NCBI RefSeq assembly: GCF_003545815.1
Contig: NZ_PDUW01000011.1
Location: 42,149 to 106,148, forward strand
Reading direction: 5' to 3'
Length of the DNA: 64,000 nucleotides
Source of the DNA: Pusillimonas caeni
GTDB lineage: Bacteria > Pseudomonadota > Gammaproteobacteria > Burkholderiales > Burkholderiaceae_B
The translations under genes and the position numbers were made by a program. This document shows positions 57,901 through 64,000 of the stretch, piece by piece. Under the pieces are notes generated by a model. The model saw nothing but the letters and a program-made list of their open reading frames with translations, did not search any database and was not told the origin of the DNA. How positions within the stretch are numbered: position 1 is the first letter of the stretch; the number at the start of each line of letters is the position of its first letter.

Positions 57901-59094
57901 ATGGCCACCGCCGCTGCAGTGGAGAAATCAGGAAAAGTCGTCATCAAGAACATCGGCCTGCTGTTGTCGGGCGATCTGGACAAGCCCATACTCGATGCCG
58001 ACACCATCGTCGTGGACGACGGCCGCATCGCGGCGGTCGGCAAGTACGCCGACTGCGACGTCGAGGGCGCCAAGACCGTCATCGATTGCCGCGGCACCAC
58101 GCTGTCCCCGGGCCTCATCGACTCGCACGTGCATCCGGTGGCCGGCGACTGGACGCCGCGCCAAGGCCAGCTGGGCTGGATCGACTCGTCGCTGAACGGC
58201 GGCGTGACCACCATGATCTCGGCCGGCGAAGTGCACTACCCCGGCCGCCCCAAGGACATCCTGGGCCTGAAGGCCCTGGCCATCACCTCGCAGCGCGCCT
58301 TCGAGAACGCCCGGCCGGGCGGCGTCAAGGTGCTGGCGGGCGCGCCGGTGATCGAAAAAGGCATGGTCGAGTCCGACTTCAAGGAACTGGCCGACGCGGG
58401 CGTGAAGCTGCTGGGAGAAATCGGCCTGGGCAGCGTCAAGGCCGGCGACGAGGCGCGCCAGATGGTCGAATGGGCCCGCAAGTACGGCATCCAGAGCACC
58501 ATCCATACGGGCGGGCCCTCCATTCCGGGTTCGGGCCTGATCGACAAGGACGTGGTGCTGGAAGCCGATGCCGACATCATCGGCCACATCAACGGCGGCC
58601 ATACCTCCCTGCCTTACAAGCACGTGTGCGAACTGTGCGAACGTTCGAGCCGGGGCATCGAAATCGTCCACAACGGCAACGAGCGCATCGCCATCCTTAC
58701 CGCCCGCCACGCCCACGAGCTCAAATGCCTGCACCGGGTCATCCTGGGCACCGACGGCCCGGCCGGATCGGGCGTGCAGCCGCTGGGTATACTGCGCATG
58801 GTTTCACAGCTTTCCAGCCTTGCCGACATTCCCGCCGAGATTGCTTTCTGTTTCGCAACAGGCAACACCGCCCGCATGCGCGACCTCGACTGCGGCCTGA
58901 TCGAGGTAGGGCGCGCGGCCGACTTCGTCATCATGGACCGCGCGCAGCACACGGCCGCGTCGACGCTGCTGGAAAGCGTGCAGCTGGGCGACCTGCCGGG
59001 CATCGGCATGGTCATCATCGACGGCATCGTGCGCTGCCAGCGCAGCCGCAACACGCCGCCGGCCACCGAGCTTCCGGCCATCGAGCGGCACTGA
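57901..59094 (+). CDS. enamidase-like amidohydrolase
   Basis: The 397-residue amidohydrolase starts at the ATG at 57901 (AAAGGAG upstream). It has the metal motif IDSHVHP (about 77), the metal-bridging region GEIGLGSVK (about 178), STIHTGGPSIPGSG and GHINGGHTSLPYKH (His ligands about 202 and 223), and the catalytic Asp in ILGTDGPAGSG. This is the pattern of enamidase from E. barkeri, a bifunctional Fe-Zn enzyme that opens 1,4,5,6-tetrahydro-6-oxonicotinate to 2-formylglutarate and ammonia. Together with the reductase it predicts reductive ring opening of an N-heterocycle. Confidence 0.85.
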   Translation: MATAAAVEKSGKVVIKNIGLLLSGDLDKPILDADTIVVDDGRIAAVGKYADCDVEGAKTVIDCRGTTLSPGLIDSHVHPVAGDWTPRQGQLGWIDSSLNGGVTTMISAGEVHYPGRPKDILGLKALAITSQRAFENARPGGVKVLAGAPVIEKGMVESDFKELADAGVKLLGEIGLGSVKAGDEARQMVEWARKYGIQSTIHTGGPSIPGSGLIDKDVVLEADADIIGHINGGHTSLPYKHVCELCERSSRGIEIVHNGNERIAILTARHAHELKCLHRVILGTDGPAGSGVQPLGILRMVSQLSSLADIPAEIAFCFATGNTARMRDLDCGLIEVGRAADFVIMDRAQHTAASTLLESVQLGDLPGIGMVIIDGIVRCQRSRNTPPATELPAIERH

Positions 59095-59119
59095 CCGAGT
59101 CAAGGGATCAAGGCAAGAC

Positions 59120-60337
59120 ATGACAGCAGCATTGCAGGATGTGGTGGTACTCGATCTGTCGCGCATTCTGGCGGGGCCCTGGTCCACTCAGAATCTGGCC
59201 GACCTGGGCGCCGACGTCATCAAGGTCGAGCGCCCGGAGACGGGCGACGACACCCGCAGATGGGGGCCCCCCTTTGCCATCGGCAGCGACGGCGCCGCCG
59301 GCGACGCTGCCTACTTCTTCTGCTGTAATCGCGGCAAGCGTTCGCTCACGCTCGACTTCACCGTCGAGCAGGGCCGCGCCGTGCTGATCGAACTGGTCAA
59401 GAAAGCCGACATCCTGGTCGAGAACTACAAAGTGGGCGGCCTGAAGAAATACGGGCTCGACTACGAAACGCTGTCCGAGATCAACCCGCGCCTGATCTAT
59501 TGCTCCATCACCGGCTTCGGCCAGACCGGCCCCTATGCCGCACGCCCCGGCTACGATGCCCTCATCCAGGCCATGGGCGGGCTCATGAGCATCACCGGCG
59601 AACCCGACGAGGCGCCGGGCGGCGGGCCGCAAAAAGTGGGCGTGGCCGTGGTGGACATCCTGACCGGCCTGTACGCCACCACCGCCATCCTGGCGGCGCT
59701 GCACCATCGCGGCCGCAGCGGCAAGGGGCAGCACATCGACGTTGCGCTGCTCGACGTACAAGTGGCCGCACTGGCCAACCAGGCCAGCAACTTCCTGATC
59801 GCGGGCCAGGTGCCCGGCCGGCTGGGCAGCGCCCATCCTTCCATCGTGCCCTATCAGCCGTTTTCCTGCGCCGACGGCCATGTGATGCTGGCCATCGGCA
59901 ACGACACCCAGTTCGCCAACTTCTGCCAGGCCGCGGGCTGCCCCGAGCTGGCAGGCGATGCGCGCTTTGCCACCAACGCCGACCGGGTGCACAACCGGGC
60001 ACAGCTCATCCCGCTGCTGCAGGAGCGCATCCAGGCCAAGACCATCGACCAGTGGTGCGAACTGGCCACTCGCCATGGCTTCCCTTGCGGGCCCATCAAC
60101 ACGGTCGACCGGGTATTCGACGACGAGCACATCCGGGCCAGGCAGGTTCGGGTCGACGTCGATTCGCCGCGCTACGGCAAAGTGGGGCTGGTGGCCAGCC
60201 CGATGCGGTTTTCGGAGACCCCCATCCACTATGATTCGGCGCCGCCTGAACTGGGCCAGGATACCGAGGCGGTGCTGGCCGAATTGGGCGTGGACGCCGC
60301 CCGGGTGGCCGAGCTGCGGGCCCTGAAAGCCATCTAG
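59120..60337 (+). CDS. CaiB/BaiF (family III) CoA-transferase
   Basis: The 405-residue protein has the family III layout: VVVLDLSRILAGPWSTQNLADLGADVIKVERPETGDDTR at the start, NRGKRSLTLDF, LVENYKVGGLKKYGLDY, TGFGQTGPYAARPGYD with the catalytic Asp146, and DVQVAALANQASNFL. It moves CoA between carboxylic acids, here probably onto the acid released by ring opening so that it can enter beta-oxidation-like steps. It is the last gene of the rightward operon; its stop codon begins a strong hairpin. Confidence 0.92.
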   Translation: MTAALQDVVVLDLSRILAGPWSTQNLADLGADVIKVERPETGDDTRRWGPPFAIGSDGAAGDAAYFFCCNRGKRSLTLDFTVEQGRAVLIELVKKADILVENYKVGGLKKYGLDYETLSEINPRLIYCSITGFGQTGPYAARPGYDALIQAMGGLMSITGEPDEAPGGGPQKVGVAVVDILTGLYATTAILAALHHRGRSGKGQHIDVALLDVQVAALANQASNFLIAGQVPGRLGSAHPSIVPYQPFSCADGHVMLAIGNDTQFANFCQAAGCPELAGDARFATNADRVHNRAQLIPLLQERIQAKTIDQWCELATRHGFPCGPINTVDRVFDDEHIRARQVRVDVDSPRYGKVGLVASPMRFSETPIHYDSAPPELGQDTEAVLAELGVDAARVAELRALKAI

Positions 60338-60368
60338 GGCCTGTTGACGCCCTTGCGGAACAGGCCCT
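60336..60368. terminator. bidirectional terminator between CoA-transferase and TetR 2
   Basis: AGGGCCTGTT (60336-60345) pairs perfectly with AACAGGCCCT (60359-60368), loop of 13 bases. The loop and right arm (60343-60366) are an exact 24-base copy of 60542-60565 inside the TetR gene. Confidence 0.7.
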
Positions 60369-60376
60369 AACCCGGC

Positions 60377-61084
60377 TTATTTCTTCAGCACCGAATCCAG
60401 CAGCAGGTCGCTCATGTAGCTGGCCCAGCCGTCGATCTTTTCGGCGTCCATGAGGTCGACGTTCAGGAAGGCCGAGAACGTATAGCGGTTGGAAACATAA
60501 AAATAGCCCAGCGCCGTCATGGCCATGTACAGCTTGCGGCAGTTGACGCCCTTGCGGAACAGGCCTTTGTCGACGCCCCGCTGGATGACCTCCTCGAGAA
60601 TGGAGATGGCGGGCAGCGCGTACTGGTCGGCGGTGCGCGACTTGCCGATGTGTTTGCCCTTTTGCAGGTTCTCGGTGCCCAGCAGGGTGATCACCTCGGG
60701 GTTGGCGAGGTAATACCGGAAGGGAAACTCGATGATCTTGCGCAGCGAGCCCACGGGGTCTTCCATGTCGAGCTCGAGATTCTTCTCGGCCTCGAAAATG
60801 TCTTTGTACGCCCCTTCCAGCACTTCCACGAACAGCTTTTCTTTGCTGCCGAAGTAATAGTAGATGAGGCTGTCATACGACTTGGCCGCCTTCGAGATCT
60901 TGTCGACGCGGGCGCCGTCGTAGCCGTCCTTGGAAAAAATCTTCTTGGCCGCCCGCAGAATGTTCTCGCGCGTGGTCTTGGCCGACCGGGGCCGGGACTT
61001 GCGTTTGGCCGGCTCCGGGCCGGGGGCCTCGGACCTTGCGTCAAATGCCGTGCTGCCTCGGATGTCTTCGTCGTTGGTGTTCAT
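60377..61084 (-). CDS. TetR-family transcriptional regulator 2
   Basis: The 235-residue protein has a Lys/Arg-rich head, a TetR helix-turn-helix (TTRENILRAAKKIFSKDGYDGARVDKISKAAKSYDSLIYYYFGSKEKLFVEVLE) and a C-terminal domain with TLLGTENLQKGKHIGKS and GYFYVSNRYTFSAFLNVDL. The C-terminal motifs match TetR 1 closely (LLNSENLLKGRHIKKS, GYFYLSNRYTLSVFLN), so the two likely sense related ligands. It is divergent from the Rieske gene, with a TGTAGT-N4-type site between. Confidence 0.9.
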   Translation of the reverse strand: MNTNDEDIRGSTAFDARSEAPGPEPAKRKSRPRSAKTTRENILRAAKKIFSKDGYDGARVDKISKAAKSYDSLIYYYFGSKEKLFVEVLEGAYKDIFEAEKNLELDMEDPVGSLRKIIEFPFRYYLANPEVITLLGTENLQKGKHIGKSRTADQYALPAISILEEVIQRGVDKGLFRKGVNCRKLYMAMTALGYFYVSNRYTFSAFLNVDLMDAEKIDGWASYMSDLLLDSVLKK

Positions 61085-61186
61085 GGCTCGCTCAAAGTGG
61101 TGGGGCGCCTTCGCCTCGGGCGGCCCGGAGAGGGCGAAAAAAAACAGTTTGCCACATCAGGCGCCTTCCAGTATATTATACGCTAA

Positions 61187-61202
61187 TGTAGTGAGTACTA
61201 AA
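61187..61202. promoter_or_regulatory. putative TetR-type operator between TetR 2 and the Rieske gene
   Basis: TGTAGTGAGTACTAAA matches the dyad TGTAGT-N4-ACTACA of 53787 with two changes in the right arm. It lies 102 bp upstream of the TetR 2 start and 80 bp upstream of the Rieske start. Confidence 0.55.
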
Positions 61203-61282
61203 TAAACTTGGCGGTTCGGGCCCCGGCTGCCGGGCAGTTTGGCGGGCGGCGGGGCGCAAACCTCTGCATCTGGAGACACATC

Positions 61283-62344
61283 ATGGCTGATTACGTTCTG
61301 AACACCTGGTATCCCATTGCCTGGTCGCGCGACATTTCATACGAGCTGGCGAAGCGCCGCATCGTCGGCAAGGACATCGTGCTGTACCGCAGCAGCACCG
61401 GCCAGGTGGCGGCCCATCTGGACGTCTGCCCGCATCGCATGGCGCCGCTTTCCATGGGCCGGCTCAAGGGCGATTCGATCGAGTGCGGCTACCATGGCAT
61501 GACTTTCGATTGTTCCGGCGCCTGCATCCGGATACCGGGCCAGCGCATCGTCGGCAGCCCGGCCGTCGAAACCTATCCCACCCATGAAAACATGGGCCTG
61601 GTCTGGATCTGGATGGGCGACCCGGCCAAGGCCGACACTTCGCTGGTGTACAACCTGCCCCAGTATCACGACCCGGCCTGGAGCTCGGCCGAGGGCGATG
61701 CATTGGAGATCGGCTGCCATTACCTGAACCTGTGCGACAACCTGTGCGACCCCGCCCACGTCAGCTTCGTTCACCTCAGCACCCTGGGCACCCCCGCGGG
61801 CGAGGACATTCCCGTGCAGATGAAGCAGACTCCGGACGGCCTCGTCACGTGGCGCTGGATCAATGATTCTCCCGCCATACCCCTGTTCCAGAAGTTCGGC
61901 AATTTCACCACCAACGTCGATCGCTGGCACTACTACCATTACACGGCGCCCAGCATCGCCGTCATCGATTTCGGCAGCGCGCCCACCGGCACCGGCGCGC
62001 CCGAGGGCAATCGCGACGACTGCATCCAGATCTACGCCTGTCACTTCATGACGCCGGTCGACGAAAACACCACCATCGACCACTGGCTGCACGTCAAGAA
62101 TTTCAAGGCCGACGAAGAAACCAACAAGAAGCTGTCCGCCGAGTTCCGCGTGGCTTTCAACGAAGACAAGACCATACTCGAAGCCATTCACCAGAACGAG
62201 CAGCGCTCGGTCAACCCCACTCCGGTCCGGCTGGCCATCGACGCCTCGCCGATACGCATGCGCAAGATGGTCGAAGAATGGATCAAGACCGAGCGCAGCC
62301 AGGGCGCAGCGACAATCGCGCAGCCCGAGCCTTCGCACGCCTGA
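61283..62344 (+). CDS. Rieske oxygenase, vanillate O-demethylase-like oxygenase subunit
   Basis: The ATG at 61283 gives 353 residues. The Rieske domain has CPHRMAPLS (about 48) and CGYHGMTFD (about 68). The catalytic domain has NLCDNLCDPAHVSFVH (about 150-166), the usual His/Asp iron-site pattern of the VanA group. Such enzymes O-demethylate methoxy-arenes or hydroxylate side chains with a separate reductase, which is absent here. It shares no long DNA identity with the other two oxygenases. It and the next gene form a unit divergent from TetR 2. Confidence 0.88.
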   Translation: MADYVLNTWYPIAWSRDISYELAKRRIVGKDIVLYRSSTGQVAAHLDVCPHRMAPLSMGRLKGDSIECGYHGMTFDCSGACIRIPGQRIVGSPAVETYPTHENMGLVWIWMGDPAKADTSLVYNLPQYHDPAWSSAEGDALEIGCHYLNLCDNLCDPAHVSFVHLSTLGTPAGEDIPVQMKQTPDGLVTWRWINDSPAIPLFQKFGNFTTNVDRWHYYHYTAPSIAVIDFGSAPTGTGAPEGNRDDCIQIYACHFMTPVDENTTIDHWLHVKNFKADEETNKKLSAEFRVAFNEDKTILEAIHQNEQRSVNPTPVRLAIDASPIRMRKMVEEWIKTERSQGAATIAQPEPSHA

Positions 62345-62468
62345 CCATGGCCCGCCCCGGCAACACAAGCGGGGCCGCCTTCTCGTTTTTCTGCACCATG
62401 CCCGCAAGCCCGCGTCCACGGGCGCGGGCTTGCCGCTGCAACAACTGTTCCGGACGGAGACAAAACAC

Positions 62469-63536
62469 ATGAAAGATGATTTTCCCTTCTTGCTGGGATG
62501 CAATGGACGCGGCGCGCAGGCCTCGTCGATCGACAGGCCGGTGTCGCTCGAAGAGCATTCCATCGACGAGCAGTTCAGGCTGGTGAAAGAGGCGGGCGTC
62601 TTCGACTATTTCGACCGCCTGCCGCTGCGCAGCAACCAGGGCGAGTACGAAAAGGCCATGCAGAAGTACGATCTGCCGGTGCACACCTGCAGTTGGTTCT
62701 ACATGCTGGGCCGCGACGAGGCGCTGCTGCACGACAACCTGAAGATCTGCCAGGAAGTCGGGGCCACCTGCCACAACATCATGACCTTCACCCATCATGC
62801 CGATGGGCACGTGCTGACCGACGACGAGATCGTCGATCATTATCTGGACGCCTACGACGTCGGCATGAAGCTGGGCGTCGAGCCCTCGTTCGAATTGCAC
62901 GTCAATATGTGGACGGAGTCCTTCGCCCGCGTCACGCCGATCGCGCAGCGCATCATGGCGCGGGGCATACCGTTCAACTACACCATGGACTACAGCCACG
63001 CCATCTTCAAGATCGGCGATCCGCAAGAGCTGGACATCTCCGAATGCCGCGAAGCGGTCGAGGCCGGGGACATGGTGCTGGACCCTTTCGCCCACGATTC
63101 GCTGTGCCAGCAATGGCTCGATCTGGGCATCGTCAAGTGGACGCAGCTGCGCACGGTGGGTCCCAATCAGCCCAAGAACCTATGGCATGTGAACGAAGAT
63201 GGTTCGAATGGCCGCGGCATCCAGTATCCCATCACGCGCCCCGAGCCGGGCGAGTGGCATTCGCCCTGGCACGCCTACATGGTGGAGCCCTCGAAAGAGG
63301 CGATACGCCGGGCCATGCGCTACCACATCACGCATGCGGACAGCCCCCTGCGCTACATCACGACCGAGATGATCAATCTGCCCGACTATGCCTTGAACGC
63401 CAAGTACAACCTGTTCGAGCAGAACGTCGAGGCCGCCCGTTTCATCCGCCGCGCCTGGGAAGAGGTCAAGGCGCTGCATGGGGCTGGGTTGCTGGATGAC
63501 GCACCGGCGCATGCTGCTCTTCAGGCTGAGAGCTGA
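62469..63536 (+). CDS. xylose-isomerase-like TIM-barrel protein
   Basis: The ATG at 62469 gives 355 residues. The protein has a predicted TIM barrel with possible metal ligands in EPSFELHVNMW (Glu, His about 140), NYTMDYSHAIFKIGDPQELD (Asp, His about 177) and WTQLRTVGPNQPKNLWHVNED. It falls in the sugar-phosphate isomerase/epimerase superfamily, which also contains dehydratases and lyases of catabolic pathways. It follows the Rieske gene by 124 bp on the same strand. Substrate unknown. Confidence 0.78.
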   Translation: MKDDFPFLLGCNGRGAQASSIDRPVSLEEHSIDEQFRLVKEAGVFDYFDRLPLRSNQGEYEKAMQKYDLPVHTCSWFYMLGRDEALLHDNLKICQEVGATCHNIMTFTHHADGHVLTDDEIVDHYLDAYDVGMKLGVEPSFELHVNMWTESFARVTPIAQRIMARGIPFNYTMDYSHAIFKIGDPQELDISECREAVEAGDMVLDPFAHDSLCQQWLDLGIVKWTQLRTVGPNQPKNLWHVNEDGSNGRGIQYPITRPEPGEWHSPWHAYMVEPSKEAIRRAMRYHITHADSPLRYITTEMINLPDYALNAKYNLFEQNVEAARFIRRAWEEVKALHGAGLLDDAPAHAALQAES

Positions 63537-63557
63537 GTCGATCGTCTTTTTATAAGC

Positions 63558-63690
63558 GGCGCTGGTCTTCTATGTTGCCGTGATTTTGCTGTGTTCCAAG
63601 GTGGCGCTGAGCTTACTTCTCTGGGTCTCTTTGTTGGGTTCTAAATTGGCGCTGGCCTTGTTTTGCAGGGCTTCTATTGTGTTCTAAAGC
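63558..63690. repeat. degenerate 45-bp tandem repeat, about three units
   Basis: Units begin with GGCGCTG at 63558, 63603 and 63648, exactly 45 bp apart. They end with GTTCCAAGGT, GTTCTAAATT and GTTCTAAAGC; the middles are diverged but T-rich. No open frame with a ribosome site spans it. Confidence 0.7.
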
Positions 63691-63784
63691 GCCGCCGGAG
63701 GGGCAGAGCCTGGGCCGGCCGGTCGGGCGGACCGAGGCAGCGCCCTCCAACGTCCGGCCCAGGCTCTGCCCCTCCGGCGGCGCT
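63688..63784. repeat. 31-bp perfect inverted repeat with 35-bp loop
   Basis: The arm 63688-63718 is the exact reverse complement of 63754-63784 and is very GC-rich (starts AGCGCCGCCGGAGGGGCAGA). It directly follows the 45-bp tandem repeat. It could be a transcription terminator or the ends of a small mobile element. Confidence 0.85.
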
Positions 63785-64000
63785 AAAGAATCTATGGTCA
63801 GCCCGCATTTTGCAAGCGTGACGGTGTTGACGTAAATTAGGCTTGCTTGAATCTATCCGGAGTCAGTTGGGGTTCCATCCCCGCTCCATGATGAGAGCCG
63901 CGCCGGGCAAGCCTAAGAACTCAATCAGCGTCGATGCGCTTTTCTTAAGCTCAGGTTTCCTGCCCGGCCGTTGAGCCGTTTATGTCTTCACGTATCTCGC
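63785..64000. other. right-edge intergenic stretch, no supported gene
   Basis: No frame on either strand reads through. A possible ATG at 63982 would start a gene running off the window, but no ribosome site precedes it. A weak inverted pair, AGGCTTGC (63839) and GCAAGCCT (63908), is the only structure seen. Confidence 0.4.

Noticed and set aside
63558..63690. CRISPR array at the 45-bp periodic repeats
   Set aside because: Units are contiguous and diverged, with no constant repeat plus unique spacer structure and no cas gene.
63982..64000. Start of a new gene at the right edge
   Set aside because: Only six codons are visible and there is no ribosome site upstream.

Overview
The window is GC-rich, densely packed and looks like a chromosomal segment of a betaproteobacterium of the Burkholderiales, probably Alcaligenaceae (Bordetella/Achromobacter/Pusillimonas-like). 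The evidence is the birA-coaX pair, the waaA-waaC, galU and galE envelope genes, a Burkholderiales-type porin, and the many orphan solute-binding proteins and Rieske oxygenases. No rRNA, tRNA, CRISPR array or recognisable transposase was seen.

Region 1 (1-25.6 kb) is a large catabolic/uptake island. A leftward operon encodes a 4,5-dihydroxyphthalate-decarboxylase-like protein, a PanB-like protein with altered catalytic residues and an alpha/beta hydrolase with a Cys in the nucleophile elbow. To its right lie an IclR regulator, a second decarboxylase-like protein, an orphan EutA-like ATPase with a His-rich tail, a class II aldolase, one Fbp-type ABC permease/ATPase pair, five periplasmic binding proteins of one family, a Rieske oxygenase, a 3-hydroxyisobutyrate-dehydrogenase-like enzyme, five cupin proteins, a porin and an MFS transporter. 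Region 3 (39.0-42.4 kb) is a detached piece of the same system: a sixth binding protein, another cupin and a second Rieske oxygenase. Its iron-sulfur domain is a near-perfect DNA copy of the first oxygenase's, while its catalytic domain differs. A 17-bp imperfect palindrome (RTTCY-N7-RGAAC), usually as two copies exactly 20 bp apart, precedes most of these units and the iclR gene itself. It ties regions 1 and 3 into one predicted IclR regulon. The substrate is unknown; an aromatic or heteroaromatic carboxylate is my inference.

Region 2 (25.7-39.0 kb) is housekeeping: lipB, ybeD, a D-amino-acid aminotransferase, a PBP5/6-type carboxypeptidase, birA, coaX, galU, waaA, waaC, galE, a polyol dehydrogenase and lipA. 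Region 4 (42.6-49.1 kb) is a nickel (or cobalt) uptake locus: an ECF transporter nikKLMQO, a TonB receptor and NikR, with a 13-bp-arm palindrome resembling a NikR operator. Then come a divergent LysR/SDR pair, an aldehyde dehydrogenase and a 7Fe ferredoxin.

Region 5 (52.8-63.5 kb) is a second catabolic island. It encodes homologues of 6-hydroxynicotinate reductase and enamidase (enzymes of anaerobic nicotinate fermentation), a UPF0280 (ApbE-like) protein, two DUF1185 paralogues, a CoA-transferase, a third Rieske oxygenase and a xylose-isomerase-like TIM barrel, with a TetR regulator on each side and a shared TGTAGT-N4-ACTACA operator. The right end (63.5-64.0 kb) holds a degenerate 45-bp tandem repeat and a 31-bp perfect inverted repeat, with no supported gene.
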